Part shown: positions 41,596 through 52,178 of the stretch, in pieces
Layout of the letters: every line of letters begins with the position of its first letter
Position numbering within the stretch: position 1 is the first letter of the stretch
Source of the DNA: Polaromonas sp. JS666
Lineage (GTDB): Bacteria; Pseudomonadota; Gammaproteobacteria; Burkholderiales; Burkholderiaceae_C
NCBI RefSeq assembly: GCF_000013865.1
Contig: NC_007948.1
Span: 992,001-1,056,000, forward strand
DNA length: 64,000 bases
Direction: 5' to 3'
Made by a program: the position numbers and the translations under genes
Notes under the pieces: model-generated
What the model was told of the DNA's origin: nothing
The model's database searches: none
The model's input: only the letters and a program-made list of their open reading frames with translations

Positions 41596-42626
41596 GGCCA
41601 ATCAGCCTGAACCTAAACAAACGGCTTGACATGGGACGCATCATGATCAAAGGGCGACGCGCCCGCGATAAACGCGGGTCACAGAACCGTGACCGTCGCA
41701 ACAGATGGGGCGCGCCGATAACTGGGGTTTGCCAGCGCGCTTTGTGTGCATGCTGCATTGAGTGCTGGGTAAATACACCCTGCACGGATAGAAGTTCGTC
41801 CGAGCACTGGCTTGAACGCTCATCACACCCCGACCTTAGATCAGAATGCATCGGCCACTTCGAGCCACGCAAAAACGGTCATCAAGCACGTCCGCCAATG
41901 GGTTCCATGGTCAGGGGACCATGAACTTCAACTGATGGATGCTGTCATCAAAAACGGCTTGACAAAAGAGTCCCCATAGAACATGCGTTTATCTGCAGTG
42001 TGTGGAGATGCTTGCACGACGCGATGGACTCATAAACGTCAGATACGCGCTACTCGTTGAGCTGAATTCAAGGGAGCAAGCCGCGAAGAAGCCTCCTACA
42101 AATAGACTAGCCAACTCCTTTCGGTTTCTGTATGAGACCGATGTATGTCGCGCTATGACAACGCACCTGTTAGTCCTGACAGGGGTGCTGCAGAGAGGAA
42201 TGCGTTGACGGTGGCATGATTTAACAAACAGCAGACTCGTCAGGTCGGGTTCAACGCTAACGAAGAACGAAAAATAAAAGTAGGGAGTGGGATGGGGAAG
42301 AGCTATAAAAATAGTGGCATCGGGAAGCCACGGTGTCTGCCGCCAGTTTTGGCGAGCCGTGATTGGAATACCGGTCACTTCACGCCGTCATCCGTCATGT
42401 CATTGAGGTGCTGGCAATGTGGCATGCCGAAAGTAGGCCGCCGAGAACGGCTTACCCCCAACCCGATACCAGGATCGTCCGGTAAGCACGCGGCGAACGC
42501 AAGTAAGGTGTGTTTGCTTGCATCATCAGAAGTGCCGATGCGACGAAGCCACTCGTTGGGGCGACGAAATCAATGGTTATCAAGATCGCCCATTGGTGCG
42601 ATGCGCCGGACTGAGAGGCGCGAGGC
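41596..42626. other. Gene-poor stretch upstream of the secretion island
   Basis: About 1 kb without a convincing gene. The first part, to roughly 41860, looks like the tail of the IS110-type element. A hairpin with GGTTCCATGGTC and GACCATGAAC lies at 41901-41926. Base composition is visibly lower in GC than in the flanking housekeeping DNA. Short frames at 42002-42208 and 42292-42630 lack ribosome-binding sites and known motifs. Any promoter for the gene at 42627 should lie here, but I cannot place it. Confidence 0.6.
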
Positions 42627-43865
42627 ATGAAGTATTTATTGCGAAAGCGCGCTGTTGCGATTGCACGTGTCCTCATTGCCGCTGCGCTCGGCCTATATAC
42701 AACTACAACTACAACTGCTTATGCGCAAGAGCGCAGTGCTGCGGCCGGCAGCCAAAGTGCAGTTTCTGGTCAAATTGTCTTGCCCTCAATGCCAGACGGC
42801 TTGTACATGACGACTTATCCAGGCGGGGCGATGCCCTTTCTGCTTGTAGATAAGGGCCAATGGGTCGACCCCTATATGTGGGTGCAGCGCAACGGTATCG
42901 AAGCGCTGAACATGCAGTTTGTACAGGGCCGAAAATTTGAAGTATTCCACATGCACACATGGCGAGCCAGCATTGACGGCGTGGTGCTTCACAGTATGGG
43001 TCCGCAGCAATTGCTGGCGCACGACCAATTGAAGAACTATGCGAAGTTCGATATCAAATCCCTGCCGCCAGCCATCAGCGATCAGCGATGTAACTTTGGG
43101 GGGGATGGGGCAGATAGGTGGCGATGCGAATCGACCACGATCTCAACCAAGTTTGGACCTCCTATGCAGTCGTGCAGTACAAGTTCCACTTCAATGGGGT
43201 GCGGTACCGGAGTGTCCGCTCCTGCAGCGGCGTATCAGGAATTGGCGAAAAAAAGGCTTGCCCTGGGCTTTTTGAAAGTGGACGGCGATGCGATCAACAG
43301 GCAAATTGATGCGGAATTCAAGAGGGTTGCACCGTCCTTCACGGCACGAAACCGAATCAGGGCGGACCTGTACCCAATGGACGTTTTCTACGGCCCTTCA
43401 AAGCAACGCCTAATCGCCGGATTTATAGAGCTTAGATTTAGGACCAACGCCAAATGGAAACCACGTTTTAGCGGAGAGCCAGAACCCGCAAGCAAAATCG
43501 AACTCGGGTTTATCTGGGACATTGACCGCGCCCGTTTTCTTTACTTGCAGGACAAGCCGAAAGTGCTGAATGCCAGTCTCATGCGCGCCTGCGAGCGCCC
43601 CAATCTTGATGCCTGCCCCCGTGCAAGGCCGTTGGGCATGTGGGCCATCGGAGACAAGCTCTATGTCGTGTGGCAGTACTCCCAAATCATTGGCATGCGT
43701 GCATACAAGAACCCGCCATCAGCTGGTGCCTACGAGTATGAACCCAAGGATGAGTTGGCTTTCCCAGAAGTCAAGCAGCTTGCAGTGATGGAGATCCAGT
43801 TGACTGACCGTGGGAGCAAGGAGCTGTTTGCTACCACGCCGTTCCTGTCGTTTTCTCCCTATTGA
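42627..43865 (+). CDS. Exported protein of unknown function preceding the giant effector
   Basis: 412-aa protein that I do not recognise. It begins with a clear Sec signal peptide: MKYLLRKRAVAIARVLIAAA, then six threonines and a cut near AYAQ. The mature part is soluble, with no further hydrophobic segments, and contains paired cysteines near residues 155-192 (RCNFGG, RWRCES, QSCSTS, MGCGTG) and at ACERPNLDACP, compatible with disulfides. Near its end is MWAIGDKLYVVWQYSQIIGM. It lies 9 bp before the giant type I-secreted protein, in the same operon. A periplasmic immunity or chaperone role is a hypothesis from position only. Confidence 0.72.
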   Translation: MKYLLRKRAVAIARVLIAAALGLYTTTTTTAYAQERSAAAGSQSAVSGQIVLPSMPDGLYMTTYPGGAMPFLLVDKGQWVDPYMWVQRNGIEALNMQFVQGRKFEVFHMHTWRASIDGVVLHSMGPQQLLAHDQLKNYAKFDIKSLPPAISDQRCNFGGDGADRWRCESTTISTKFGPPMQSCSTSSTSMGCGTGVSAPAAAYQELAKKRLALGFLKVDGDAINRQIDAEFKRVAPSFTARNRIRADLYPMDVFYGPSKQRLIAGFIELRFRTNAKWKPRFSGEPEPASKIELGFIWDIDRARFLYLQDKPKVLNASLMRACERPNLDACPRARPLGMWAIGDKLYVVWQYSQIIGMRAYKNPPSAGAYEYEPKDELAFPEVKQLAVMEIQLTDRGSKELFATTPFLSFSPY

Positions 43866-43874
43866 GGAATCCAG

Positions 43875-46800
43875 ATGGCTAACCCATCCAGTTTTCAGCA
43901 ACTGCTGAACAACATGCTGCCACCCAAAATAGTGAACGGCATCACGTATGTTCCCCGACTGACCACAACCGGCGGTGAAGCGGGAACGCAAGTTTTCGGG
44001 GCCGCCCGTGACGGCCGGTTCCACGGCGGTATCGATGTCATCTACGGTGAGCTGCAACCGAACAAAACGGCTACAAACAGCAGCGTTCCAACCGTCAGGG
44101 ATGTCACCACCCGGCATGCGGTCAATCAAAACGTCCTCATTGGCGCTCCGGTCGACGGCACGCTGAGAATAGTGACCGAAAATCCAAAATTGCCGGCCAA
44201 TAAAATCGCAGTTATTAAGGGCACGGATGGCGTGGAATACGTCATCAGGCACATGAGTAACCTGCCTATTGGCTTGGATGGCCTGACCCTTAAGGCCGGC
44301 ACGGTCATCGGCACCATGAGCAACGTTGGTACGGGGCCGGTACACGACCACATGTCTGCGTACACCTACACCGAGATCGACGGCAAGAGGCAGCGCGTAG
44401 CCGTTGATCCGTACACCTTGTACAAAAATAACTTCGACTATTCGAAGACCGACATGATCCTGCTCGTGGATCAAAAGGGTGTGGGCTACAGCACCGTTGG
44501 AAGTTATCGCCCAAGCGAATTGGTAAGCGAATTTCAACGAAACCCTGTTCCGGGCAACACCTACAAATACGAAGGCGCCTCCCTCACCCCTGTCCGGATC
44601 GGCGGCATCAATGCATTGCGTGAATATCTCGTAGGCTTGGAAGGCGGTGGGGATTATCGTGCGGTCAACAGTGCCGGCGCCTTGGGTGCATATCAGATGC
44701 TGCCCGATGCGCTGCAGCAGACGAAATATCAGGATAAAAATGGCAATTGGACCGGTAAAGATGGGGTTTGGAGTAAAGATGATTTTCTGACCAACAAAAT
44801 TGCTCAGGACAACGCTTTCGCGTTGAATGTTGAAGCTGTTAAAGGTCAGTTAAAGAGCAATGGGGCATGGGCTCATTTGGGGGGAACTCTTTCCGATGGC
44901 ACCGTGTTAACCGAAGGTAGCTTGATTGGAGCGGGCTGGCTTGGTGCGGGTAATGTCGGTAAATACCTGAATCCGGCGGACGGATTCAATCGAACAGATG
45001 GAAATGGAACAAGCGTGGGCTATCGCCTGCGTTCATTTTCTCGATTTGACCCGTCGTTACCAGAAGACGATCGCTCAGTGTCTGCGCAGGTCACCCCCAC
45101 CGGTGGCCACTGGGAAGATCGCACAGCCTACGACCTGATGACCGGTCTGCCTGTTGGTCCGGAAAACAAAGTCTGGATCGGTGATCCAACCAGCGCTTCA
45201 ACCGCCCCTGCATCGGCCACCCCGGTATTTTCGTCAACTGCTGCCAGTACACCATCTCCAGCAGCCACGAACCGTGATATCACACACCACGGGGATGACT
45301 CAACCACCATTAGCTTCATCGCGAAGGCGGATAGCACCAACGGAAGTATCAAGAAAGGCGACACCGTTACGCAGGTCTTCGATCCTGAAGACAAGCTCAG
45401 TTACTACAGCGTGACCCACACTGAGCGAGGGGAGACCACGGTAATGGAGAGCATCCCCAACCCCATCGAGGGCGAAGCCGCTACCACGTTCAGTCAATGG
45501 GTCGGCAACACCTTGCAATTTCAGGGACAGTGGGATCTTGCCGGAAATCGCGTGGGGGATCGCTACACGGTGGGAGGGGTGACATACACCCGCAGCGGTG
45601 GTTCGGATGGGCAAACTCAGTGGCTCGATCCGAATGGCCTGAATACTGGTGAGCGGATTCAGCAAAGTTTTGATCAAGAAACACAGCGTCTAATCAATTT
45701 GCACCCAGCTGCCGATGGCGAGGAAATCACCAGCTTTCGCACTTTGAGCCCTGATGAGCTCAGAGCCCTGGAAACCGGTCTCAATCAGGCCATCACGAGT
45801 GGGCCCGGCACTGTGTACGCTGACGCCGGTACCTACACCGGCAACGCTGTAGTTACCGATGGTGGCTCTGGCGCGGACGAGCCTCTGAACGTCGCCGATA
45901 TTCCGGCCCGCGATTTGGCGAGTCATTTCACTGGCAACCACAACGCAGGCACCTATGGTGCGGGCCAACTCGCCGGCTTTGACGTCTTGCCCTTCAATGG
46001 CACCAGCAGCTTTTTGGTGAACGCCGATGGCGACATTGCCGGTGAGATCAACCAGCTGGCCAATGGCTACCACCAGATCAAGGACTTGGGCGGCAGCAGC
46101 GTGTATGTCAGCGCCACGAGCCAAGTCCTCACATCCGACAGCTACGAGCAAGTCCAATTGGAAGCCCAAGCCGGCCAGGCCGCCAGCGCCGTCGGTCTGA
46201 TGAACAGCATCATCGGCCTGCAGCACTGGGACGACATGAGCGACCTGCAGCGCACTGCTGCCGTGGCCAGCATCTACAACGCTGTAGAGAAGATCGCAGG
46301 CAATGCTCTGCCTGGCGACCTGGGAACGGCGGCCTCGGTGCTGGGCCTGCTCAACGCTTTAGATCAGGGCAACGCAGGTGGCGCCTTGTACAGCGGCCTA
46401 AGCTTGGTAGAAAACCTGACCTACGACGCTGCCACCAAGATGGGCCTGGTCAGTGACACCTTCGGTGGCAACTTCTTGCCCGGCTTGGGCTTGGTGCTTG
46501 CCCTGGACTCGGGCGACCCCGTTGCCGTCCTGGCAGCCGCCGCCAACTTCATTCCCGTTTACGGCCAGATCATCTCGGTGGCCATCACCATCTGCGGCAG
46601 CCTGTTCGGCGACGAGCCCGACATCCCCATGCGCGAAGGCTTGGCTCATGCCGAATGGGATGGCGCGGGCAACACAGTTGTCATCACCGACCAGGATGCG
46701 GAAGGCGGTGGCGCTACCGCCACTGGCTGGATGCAAAACCTGGTCGATGGTCTGCAAGCCCAGCTCGCAGGCGTGAGGGACGAAGCCGGTAACAGCTACG

Positions 46801-49800
46801 CCCTGATCCCCAACCTGCTGCCTGCCATAGGCTACCAGTACGATCCTGACGGTTTTAATTTGGCCAACGGTGCCAAGGGATTTGTGTATCTGAAGTGGCT
46901 GGATGAGAGCGGTCAAGCCCAGATCCGTTACTACGACGGCGCCGGTAGCCGGGGTGACGGCACCGGTGAAACCCTGGCTGGCGACTTCATGCGGCATGCC
47001 CAAGGCGCGATTGCCCCGGCATGGCAAGTACAAACCGTGCTGGCGCATTGGCAACAAGGCCAGGGCATTCAACAGCCGGGCGCACAAGCAGGTCTGCCGC
47101 AGGAGTTGGCTGACGGCATGCACCAAACAATGCAAGCCCTCACGCTTGCATTGCCGGTGGAGCCTGCCCTTCAAAACGCCCTCATAGACATTGACGGTGA
47201 CGGCTACCTGGAGCGCAGCCAGTGGTTGGCCGCCAATCAGAGCGCATTGGCTATTGATGCCAATGGCGATGGAATCATAGGCACAGGCGAATTGCTGAAC
47301 CTGGGCAGCAGCACGGCCTTGAACAGTCTGAACTGGCTTGATGCAAATAACGACAAGCTGCTTGATGCACGCGACCCTGCATTCGCAGCCCTGCGTTTGT
47401 GGATGGACCTTAATGCCGATGCGAGCAGCAGCAACGGTAGTGGCAACAACGCCGCGGAAGTTCGTACCCTGGCCCAGGCAGGCATTACTGCCATCGACTT
47501 CGGCAGCAACCCGCCCGCCATCGTCAAGGCCGACGGAAGCCGCACGCCACTGACGGCCCAAACCTTGACCGGTGACATTCTGGGTGTGGCGTACAAAGCC
47601 GTCGCGGGCGGCGTGCTCCAGTGGGATGAGCAAACCCATGCACCAGCCATCGCCACGTTGCATGCGGTCAATACCCGACAGTTTGACGGGCAGGCGGCGC
47701 ATATCAGTGGCGGAGGGGTGACAACTGCGGCAACAGGCGCAGCAGCATCTGCAGTGGATGCCGGCGATAGCCGTCTCACCACCACGAGCGCACGCACCAT
47801 CGCCACACAAAGCACTCAAACCAGCACTGCGATTGGTGCGGGTGATGCAAGGATGCATGGCGGTACAGCAGGGCGGGCTATTAACGGCCAACTTGCCGGG
47901 CAAACACAAGGCGCAGCGCAAGTGCGCAGTAACGCAGCAGTCGACGGCCTGGCATTCATACCCCTGGGCGCAGCCAGCCTGGGCGGTGAGATCAGGCAGG
48001 CAACGGAGGCGATGGTACGCAGCGCCAATATAGGCTTGCTCGACACAGCGTCCGTCGCAATGCCCCTGACTGCGGTAGCCCTGGGCGCCGTCGCAGCGCA
48101 GTGGCCTACACTCGCAAATACCTCTGCGAGCTCTATCACCGCGACCGTGCAGCCTGAGCCTGCCGTCGCAGGCGACATCAACTGGAAAACCTGGGATGGA
48201 ACGCGATTCAGCGTTGCCGCGTCAGAGCTGTTTGCGCCTTATTCCACTGGTTTCACGCCTGCTCTTTCCGTCGCAACAAGCGCTGCCGTGCCAGCTGCAG
48301 ATGATTCAGATGCCACTGATCCAGCTGTCGGTAATTTTGATGCGTCAAATCAGTCGCTAGCCCAGGAGGAACAGCCGCAAACAGCTATCAATTCGGTAGT
48401 GATAGAAACGCCTTCTTCAGCTCTGCCTTATGACTACGCCCCTCAGGGTATTTTAGCGACTGACATGCTGAGTACAGACTCCGCCGCCCTCGTGGACTTT
48501 CCACGCGTGCAGGGCGAGCAGGGTTCCAGTAGCGAAGATACCGGCCTGCGCTTTCCGGAGTCTCTGCTGCTGGCCAACGACAGCACCCTCAACGCGCCAG
48601 CCCGGCCGGGCGAACCCAACCTGCGCATCACCTCGGTGTTTGCGCCCGTGCATGGCAGCGTGTCGCTGCAGGCCAATGCACAGGGCGCGCTGGAAGTCGT
48701 GTTTTTGCCAGAGGCCAACTACCACGGCCCGGCCAGCTTCAGTTACACCGTGACTGATCAATACGGCCTGTCAGGCAGCGCCAGTGTCAGTTTGCAGTTG
48801 GCTGCCGTCAACGATGCTCCCGTTACACAAGGCGAGACCGCCAGCGGCGATGAAGACCACACTCTGCTGTTCACCGCTGCCAGCCTTCTGGCCAATGACA
48901 GTGATCTCGATACCGCGGTAGATGGCGATGTGCTGCGCATAACCCGCGTTGGTCTGGCGGAACATGGCCAGGTCTTTTTGCAGCCGGACGGTACGGTGCG
49001 CTTTGTACCGGATGTCAATTACAACGGCCCGGCCCAGTTCAGCTACTGGGTGGGCGACAGAAGCCCCGCCAGCATGGCTGCGGGCGAAGGTGGTGAAACC
49101 CAGGCCACCGTGCGCTTGACGGTCTTGCCCGTCAATGACCTGCCCGTGGTCACTGGTGAGGTCCTGGCCAGTGATGAAGACATCATCCTCAATATCAACC
49201 CCGCACTGCTGCTGGCCAACGATACCGATGTGGACACGGCCACTACCAATGCAGAGCCTGCACAGGTGCTGGCGATTACCGCCGTAGGCAATGCCCAGCA
49301 CGGCAGCATCGTGCTATTGCCAGACGGCACCTTGCGCTTTACGCCGGAGCGCGACTACTTCGGCGCGGCAGGTTTCAGCTACACGGTAGATGACGGCCGT
49401 GGTGGGCAGGTAGCGGGCCAGGTGGTGGTCAACCTGGCGCCGGTGAACGATGCCCCGGAGGTGCTTGGCGAGACGGTCGGCTTCAACGAAGACGAGGTGC
49501 AGACCTTGAGCCAGGCATCGCTGCTGGCCAATGACAGCGATGTCGACAACCCCTCTACGGATCTGCGCATCGTCGCCGTCGACAACGCCACGCACGGTGC
49601 GGTCTCGCTCAATCCTGATGGCTCCATCCGATTTGTCCCCGATGCAGACTACTTCGGCCCCGCGCAGTTCACCTATACCGTGAGTGACGGCGTTGGCGGC
49701 TTCACGGTGGGCCTGGCCAGCCTGGCCATTGCCCCGGTCAATGATGCACCGCGCTTGCTGGGTGAGGCCGTCGCGTTGGATGAAGACATCCAGGCCCGCT

Positions 49801-52178
49801 TCATCGCCAGTGCGTTGCTGGCCAACGACGCCGATGTGGACAACCCTCACGGCGATCTCACCATCAGCGAAGCGGGCAATGCCAGCCACGGCAACGTGCA
49901 GGTGGTAGCTGGCGAAATCGTCTTCACGCCTGATCTCAACTTCAACGGCTCGGCGAGCTTTACGTATACCGTGAGCGACGGCGTGGGGGGCGAAAGCCAG
50001 GCTACCGTCAACCTGAACTTCAACCCGGTCAATGACGCACCGGTGGCCAACAGTGAGCTAGTCTTGGGAAAACGCGATGTGAGCTACACCCTCACGCAAG
50101 CTGCCTTGCTGGCGAACGACACCGACGTCGAGTCGCCCCAAGCGCTGCATATCAGCGCCATCAGCAACGTGCAGCACGGCGTTGCCACCCTGGATGGCGA
50201 CGGCAACGTGCGCTTTACACCCGCTGCGGGCTATGCAGGAAGAGGGAGTTTTGACTATGTGGTGCAGGATCCGCAAGGCGCCGCAAGTACCGCCACGGCG
50301 CAGATCGATTTTTCGCACGTCAACATCAACCCGACCGCCACTGATGACGGCTTCATTGGCTATGAGGATATCGCCTTCAGCATTGCCCAGGACCAGTTGC
50401 TTGTCAACGACTCGGACGCCGACAACCCGGCGGCTGATTTGCGCGTCACCGCCGTGGCCGGGGCCCAGCATGGCACCGTCAGCCTGCAGGCGGATGGGGC
50501 GGTGCGTTTTGTGCCGGATGCCGATTTTTACGGGACCGCGAGTTTTACCTACCAGGTCAGCGATGGCGATGGTGGCCAGACCTGGGCCATGGCCCAGCTG
50601 AACGTGCAGTCGGTCAATGATGCCCCCATCATCGAAGACATCTGGTATGACAGGCCGTTGTACGGCTACCAGCAAATCTTTTATCCCGGTAGCGGCCTGG
50701 ACGGTGACCTGGGCTCCACCGTAGATGTGGCCATTCATGAGGAGGCGCAGGCACGGGTTCTGGCCGCCACGGGCGGGTTATACGACCGGACCTTGAGAAT
50801 GGCCAATTTTGACCAGGAGGGTTATGTGGCCTATGTCTACGACTATGCCGTCGTGACACCCACCTACTACCGCAATGGCGCGATGCGGCCGCTGAGTACG
50901 GATCCCCTGGATGCAACTTTCTATTCCCCAAACAATCCCTTCAAGCTGCAAGACCCCGGGGACACCACAATCTGGCCGGTGGACGACCCATACCGGCAGG
51001 CGGGTGGTGTCGTGGCTTACGACCCAGATGGTGATTCTTCCGGGATCACGTTCAGCATGGCGGTCGGCCCGCAGCATGGGCATGCCTGGGCGAACCAGTA
51101 CACCGACCTTTCCGCGCCCCGCGAAATTGACCATACCCAGGCACCCGCCTATGCCGTGGTGCAAACCGGCGCCTGGCAGTATTACAGCCAGCGCGGCGAC
51201 ATCTACGGCGGGGCCGACCCCTTCAGCATCACCGTGACCGACAGCGGTGGTGCCAGTGCCAACGTCGCCATCAATACCGTGCATGTGGGCTCCAGCGCAA
51301 GCAGCAGCGGGGGCGGCAAGCCGGTGACGCTGGACCTGACCGGCAATGGCTTGCACTATGTAGGCCTGGACGACTCCAAAGCCTACTTCGACGTCAACCA
51401 CGATGGCTGGCGTGAGCACCTGGCTTGGGTATCGGCGGACGACGCACTGCTGGCGCGCGACATAGGCGGAGACCGGGTGATAAACCGTTTTGATGAAATA
51501 TCGTTTGTGAGCTACCTTGCCGGCGCCCGCACCGATCTGGAGGGACTGGCGGCCTTTGACAGCAACGGCAACGGCCTGCTTGACCGGCTGGATGCGCGCT
51601 GGCAGGAGTTCGGTGCCTGGGAGGACGCCAACGGCGATGGTGTAAGCGCACCGGGCGAATTCCATACCTTGGATGAAATCGGTATCACTCAGATTGGCCT
51701 TGCCAGTGACCACCAGGTCCGGCAGGTGGACGGGGTCACCGAACTGGGGCAGTCACGCTTTACCTGGGCCGATGGCCGCACGGGTGCTGTGGGTGATGTG
51801 GCTTTTCCGATAGACGAAACCGCACGCTTGCCGAGTGCCTCTGCCGTTGTCGCTGCCGAGGCCCCGATGGCCACCAACTACGTCGGGGCGTTAAATGGCG
51901 ATGCCGTGCCGGCAGAAATGCTGGCAGCACAAGCCAGCGCTTTGCCTGCCGCCGAGCCCGTCACTGCGTCCGCAGCCGTGCCGCTTACCCCCGAGCACAT
52001 GGCCTTGTTGATGGTGCAGATGATCAACACCATCACCGCCACCTATGACCCCGCCCCGCTGGCCAGCATCGACATACAGGACGGGCAGGACCCGGACCAG
52101 ACCCTCGCGGCCATGCAAGCCCAATGGACGCAGGCTGCCCAGTCGCAGGCCGTGCAGCTGAACGGGGCGTCTGCTTGA
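43875..52178 (+). CDS. Giant type I-secreted protein: M23 + lysozyme-like + cadherin-like repeats
   Basis: 2767-aa protein without a Sec signal. An M23/LytM-like domain spans about residues 20-185, with zinc-ligand candidates H50/D54 (HGGID) and H157/H159 (HDH). A lysozyme/transglycosylase-like domain spans about 245-395, with E256 in LEGGGDYRAVNSAGALGAYQ. A hydrophobic Ala/Leu-rich region (about 780-915, with FIPVYGQIISVAITICGSLF) recalls pore-forming segments. EF-hand-like loops occur near 1105-1160 (DIDGDGYLE, DANGDGIIG). Seven cadherin-like repeats of about 97-115 residues follow (about 1544-2255; LLANDSDVD, PDADYFGPA, FTYTVSDG, VNDAP). More calcium loops lie near 2495-2630. RTX nonapeptides are absent. 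Secretion is inferred from the HlyB/HlyD/TolC genes downstream. A GAGGAA ribosome-binding site precedes the ATG. Confidence 0.85.
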   Translation: MANPSSFQQLLNNMLPPKIVNGITYVPRLTTTGGEAGTQVFGAARDGRFHGGIDVIYGELQPNKTATNSSVPTVRDVTTRHAVNQNVLIGAPVDGTLRIVTENPKLPANKIAVIKGTDGVEYVIRHMSNLPIGLDGLTLKAGTVIGTMSNVGTGPVHDHMSAYTYTEIDGKRQRVAVDPYTLYKNNFDYSKTDMILLVDQKGVGYSTVGSYRPSELVSEFQRNPVPGNTYKYEGASLTPVRIGGINALREYLVGLEGGGDYRAVNSAGALGAYQMLPDALQQTKYQDKNGNWTGKDGVWSKDDFLTNKIAQDNAFALNVEAVKGQLKSNGAWAHLGGTLSDGTVLTEGSLIGAGWLGAGNVGKYLNPADGFNRTDGNGTSVGYRLRSFSRFDPSLPEDDRSVSAQVTPTGGHWEDRTAYDLMTGLPVGPENKVWIGDPTSASTAPASATPVFSSTAASTPSPAATNRDITHHGDDSTTISFIAKADSTNGSIKKGDTVTQVFDPEDKLSYYSVTHTERGETTVMESIPNPIEGEAATTFSQWVGNTLQFQGQWDLAGNRVGDRYTVGGVTYTRSGGSDGQTQWLDPNGLNTGERIQQSFDQETQRLINLHPAADGEEITSFRTLSPDELRALETGLNQAITSGPGTVYADAGTYTGNAVVTDGGSGADEPLNVADIPARDLASHFTGNHNAGTYGAGQLAGFDVLPFNGTSSFLVNADGDIAGEINQLANGYHQIKDLGGSSVYVSATSQVLTSDSYEQVQLEAQAGQAASAVGLMNSIIGLQHWDDMSDLQRTAAVASIYNAVEKIAGNALPGDLGTAASVLGLLNALDQGNAGGALYSGLSLVENLTYDAATKMGLVSDTFGGNFLPGLGLVLALDSGDPVAVLAAAANFIPVYGQIISVAITICGSLFGDEPDIPMREGLAHAEWDGAGNTVVITDQDAEGGGATATGWMQNLVDGLQAQLAGVRDEAGNSYALIPNLLPAIGYQYDPDGFNLANGAKGFVYLKWLDESGQAQIRYYDGAGSRGDGTGETLAGDFMRHAQGAIAPAWQVQTVLAHWQQGQGIQQPGAQAGLPQELADGMHQTMQALTLALPVEPALQNALIDIDGDGYLERSQWLAANQSALAIDANGDGIIGTGELLNLGSSTALNSLNWLDANNDKLLDARDPAFAALRLWMDLNADASSSNGSGNNAAEVRTLAQAGITAIDFGSNPPAIVKADGSRTPLTAQTLTGDILGVAYKAVAGGVLQWDEQTHAPAIATLHAVNTRQFDGQAAHISGGGVTTAATGAAASAVDAGDSRLTTTSARTIATQSTQTSTAIGAGDARMHGGTAGRAINGQLAGQTQGAAQVRSNAAVDGLAFIPLGAASLGGEIRQATEAMVRSANIGLLDTASVAMPLTAVALGAVAAQWPTLANTSASSITATVQPEPAVAGDINWKTWDGTRFSVAASELFAPYSTGFTPALSVATSAAVPAADDSDATDPAVGNFDASNQSLAQEEQPQTAINSVVIETPSSALPYDYAPQGILATDMLSTDSAALVDFPRVQGEQGSSSEDTGLRFPESLLLANDSTLNAPARPGEPNLRITSVFAPVHGSVSLQANAQGALEVVFLPEANYHGPASFSYTVTDQYGLSGSASVSLQLAAVNDAPVTQGETASGDEDHTLLFTAASLLANDSDLDTAVDGDVLRITRVGLAEHGQVFLQPDGTVRFVPDVNYNGPAQFSYWVGDRSPASMAAGEGGETQATVRLTVLPVNDLPVVTGEVLASDEDIILNINPALLLANDTDVDTATTNAEPAQVLAITAVGNAQHGSIVLLPDGTLRFTPERDYFGAAGFSYTVDDGRGGQVAGQVVVNLAPVNDAPEVLGETVGFNEDEVQTLSQASLLANDSDVDNPSTDLRIVAVDNATHGAVSLNPDGSIRFVPDADYFGPAQFTYTVSDGVGGFTVGLASLAIAPVNDAPRLLGEAVALDEDIQARFIASALLANDADVDNPHGDLTISEAGNASHGNVQVVAGEIVFTPDLNFNGSASFTYTVSDGVGGESQATVNLNFNPVNDAPVANSELVLGKRDVSYTLTQAALLANDTDVESPQALHISAISNVQHGVATLDGDGNVRFTPAAGYAGRGSFDYVVQDPQGAASTATAQIDFSHVNINPTATDDGFIGYEDIAFSIAQDQLLVNDSDADNPAADLRVTAVAGAQHGTVSLQADGAVRFVPDADFYGTASFTYQVSDGDGGQTWAMAQLNVQSVNDAPIIEDIWYDRPLYGYQQIFYPGSGLDGDLGSTVDVAIHEEAQARVLAATGGLYDRTLRMANFDQEGYVAYVYDYAVVTPTYYRNGAMRPLSTDPLDATFYSPNNPFKLQDPGDTTIWPVDDPYRQAGGVVAYDPDGDSSGITFSMAVGPQHGHAWANQYTDLSAPREIDHTQAPAYAVVQTGAWQYYSQRGDIYGGADPFSITVTDSGGASANVAINTVHVGSSASSSGGGKPVTLDLTGNGLHYVGLDDSKAYFDVNHDGWREHLAWVSADDALLARDIGGDRVINRFDEISFVSYLAGARTDLEGLAAFDSNGNGLLDRLDARWQEFGAWEDANGDGVSAPGEFHTLDEIGITQIGLASDHQVRQVDGVTELGQSRFTWADGRTGAVGDVAFPIDETARLPSASAVVAAEAPMATNYVGALNGDAVPAEMLAAQASALPAAEPVTASAAVPLTPEHMALLMVQMINTITATYDPAPLASIDIQDGQDPDQTLAAMQAQWTQAAQSQAVQLNGASA

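Noticed and set aside
46398..47921. 507-codon minus-strand frame inside the giant gene
   Set aside because: Composition is that of an antisense shadow, and the plus frame is continuous with calcium-loop motifs.
48502..50640. Tandem repeats of the giant protein as a DNA-level satellite
   Set aside because: The seven units are conserved as protein (LLANDSDVD, VNDAP) but diverged in DNA, so they are protein-domain repeats.
43875..52178. Giant protein as a classic RTX haemolysin
   Set aside because: No GGxGxDxUx nonapeptide arrays were found. Calcium loops are of EF-hand-like and cadherin-like type.
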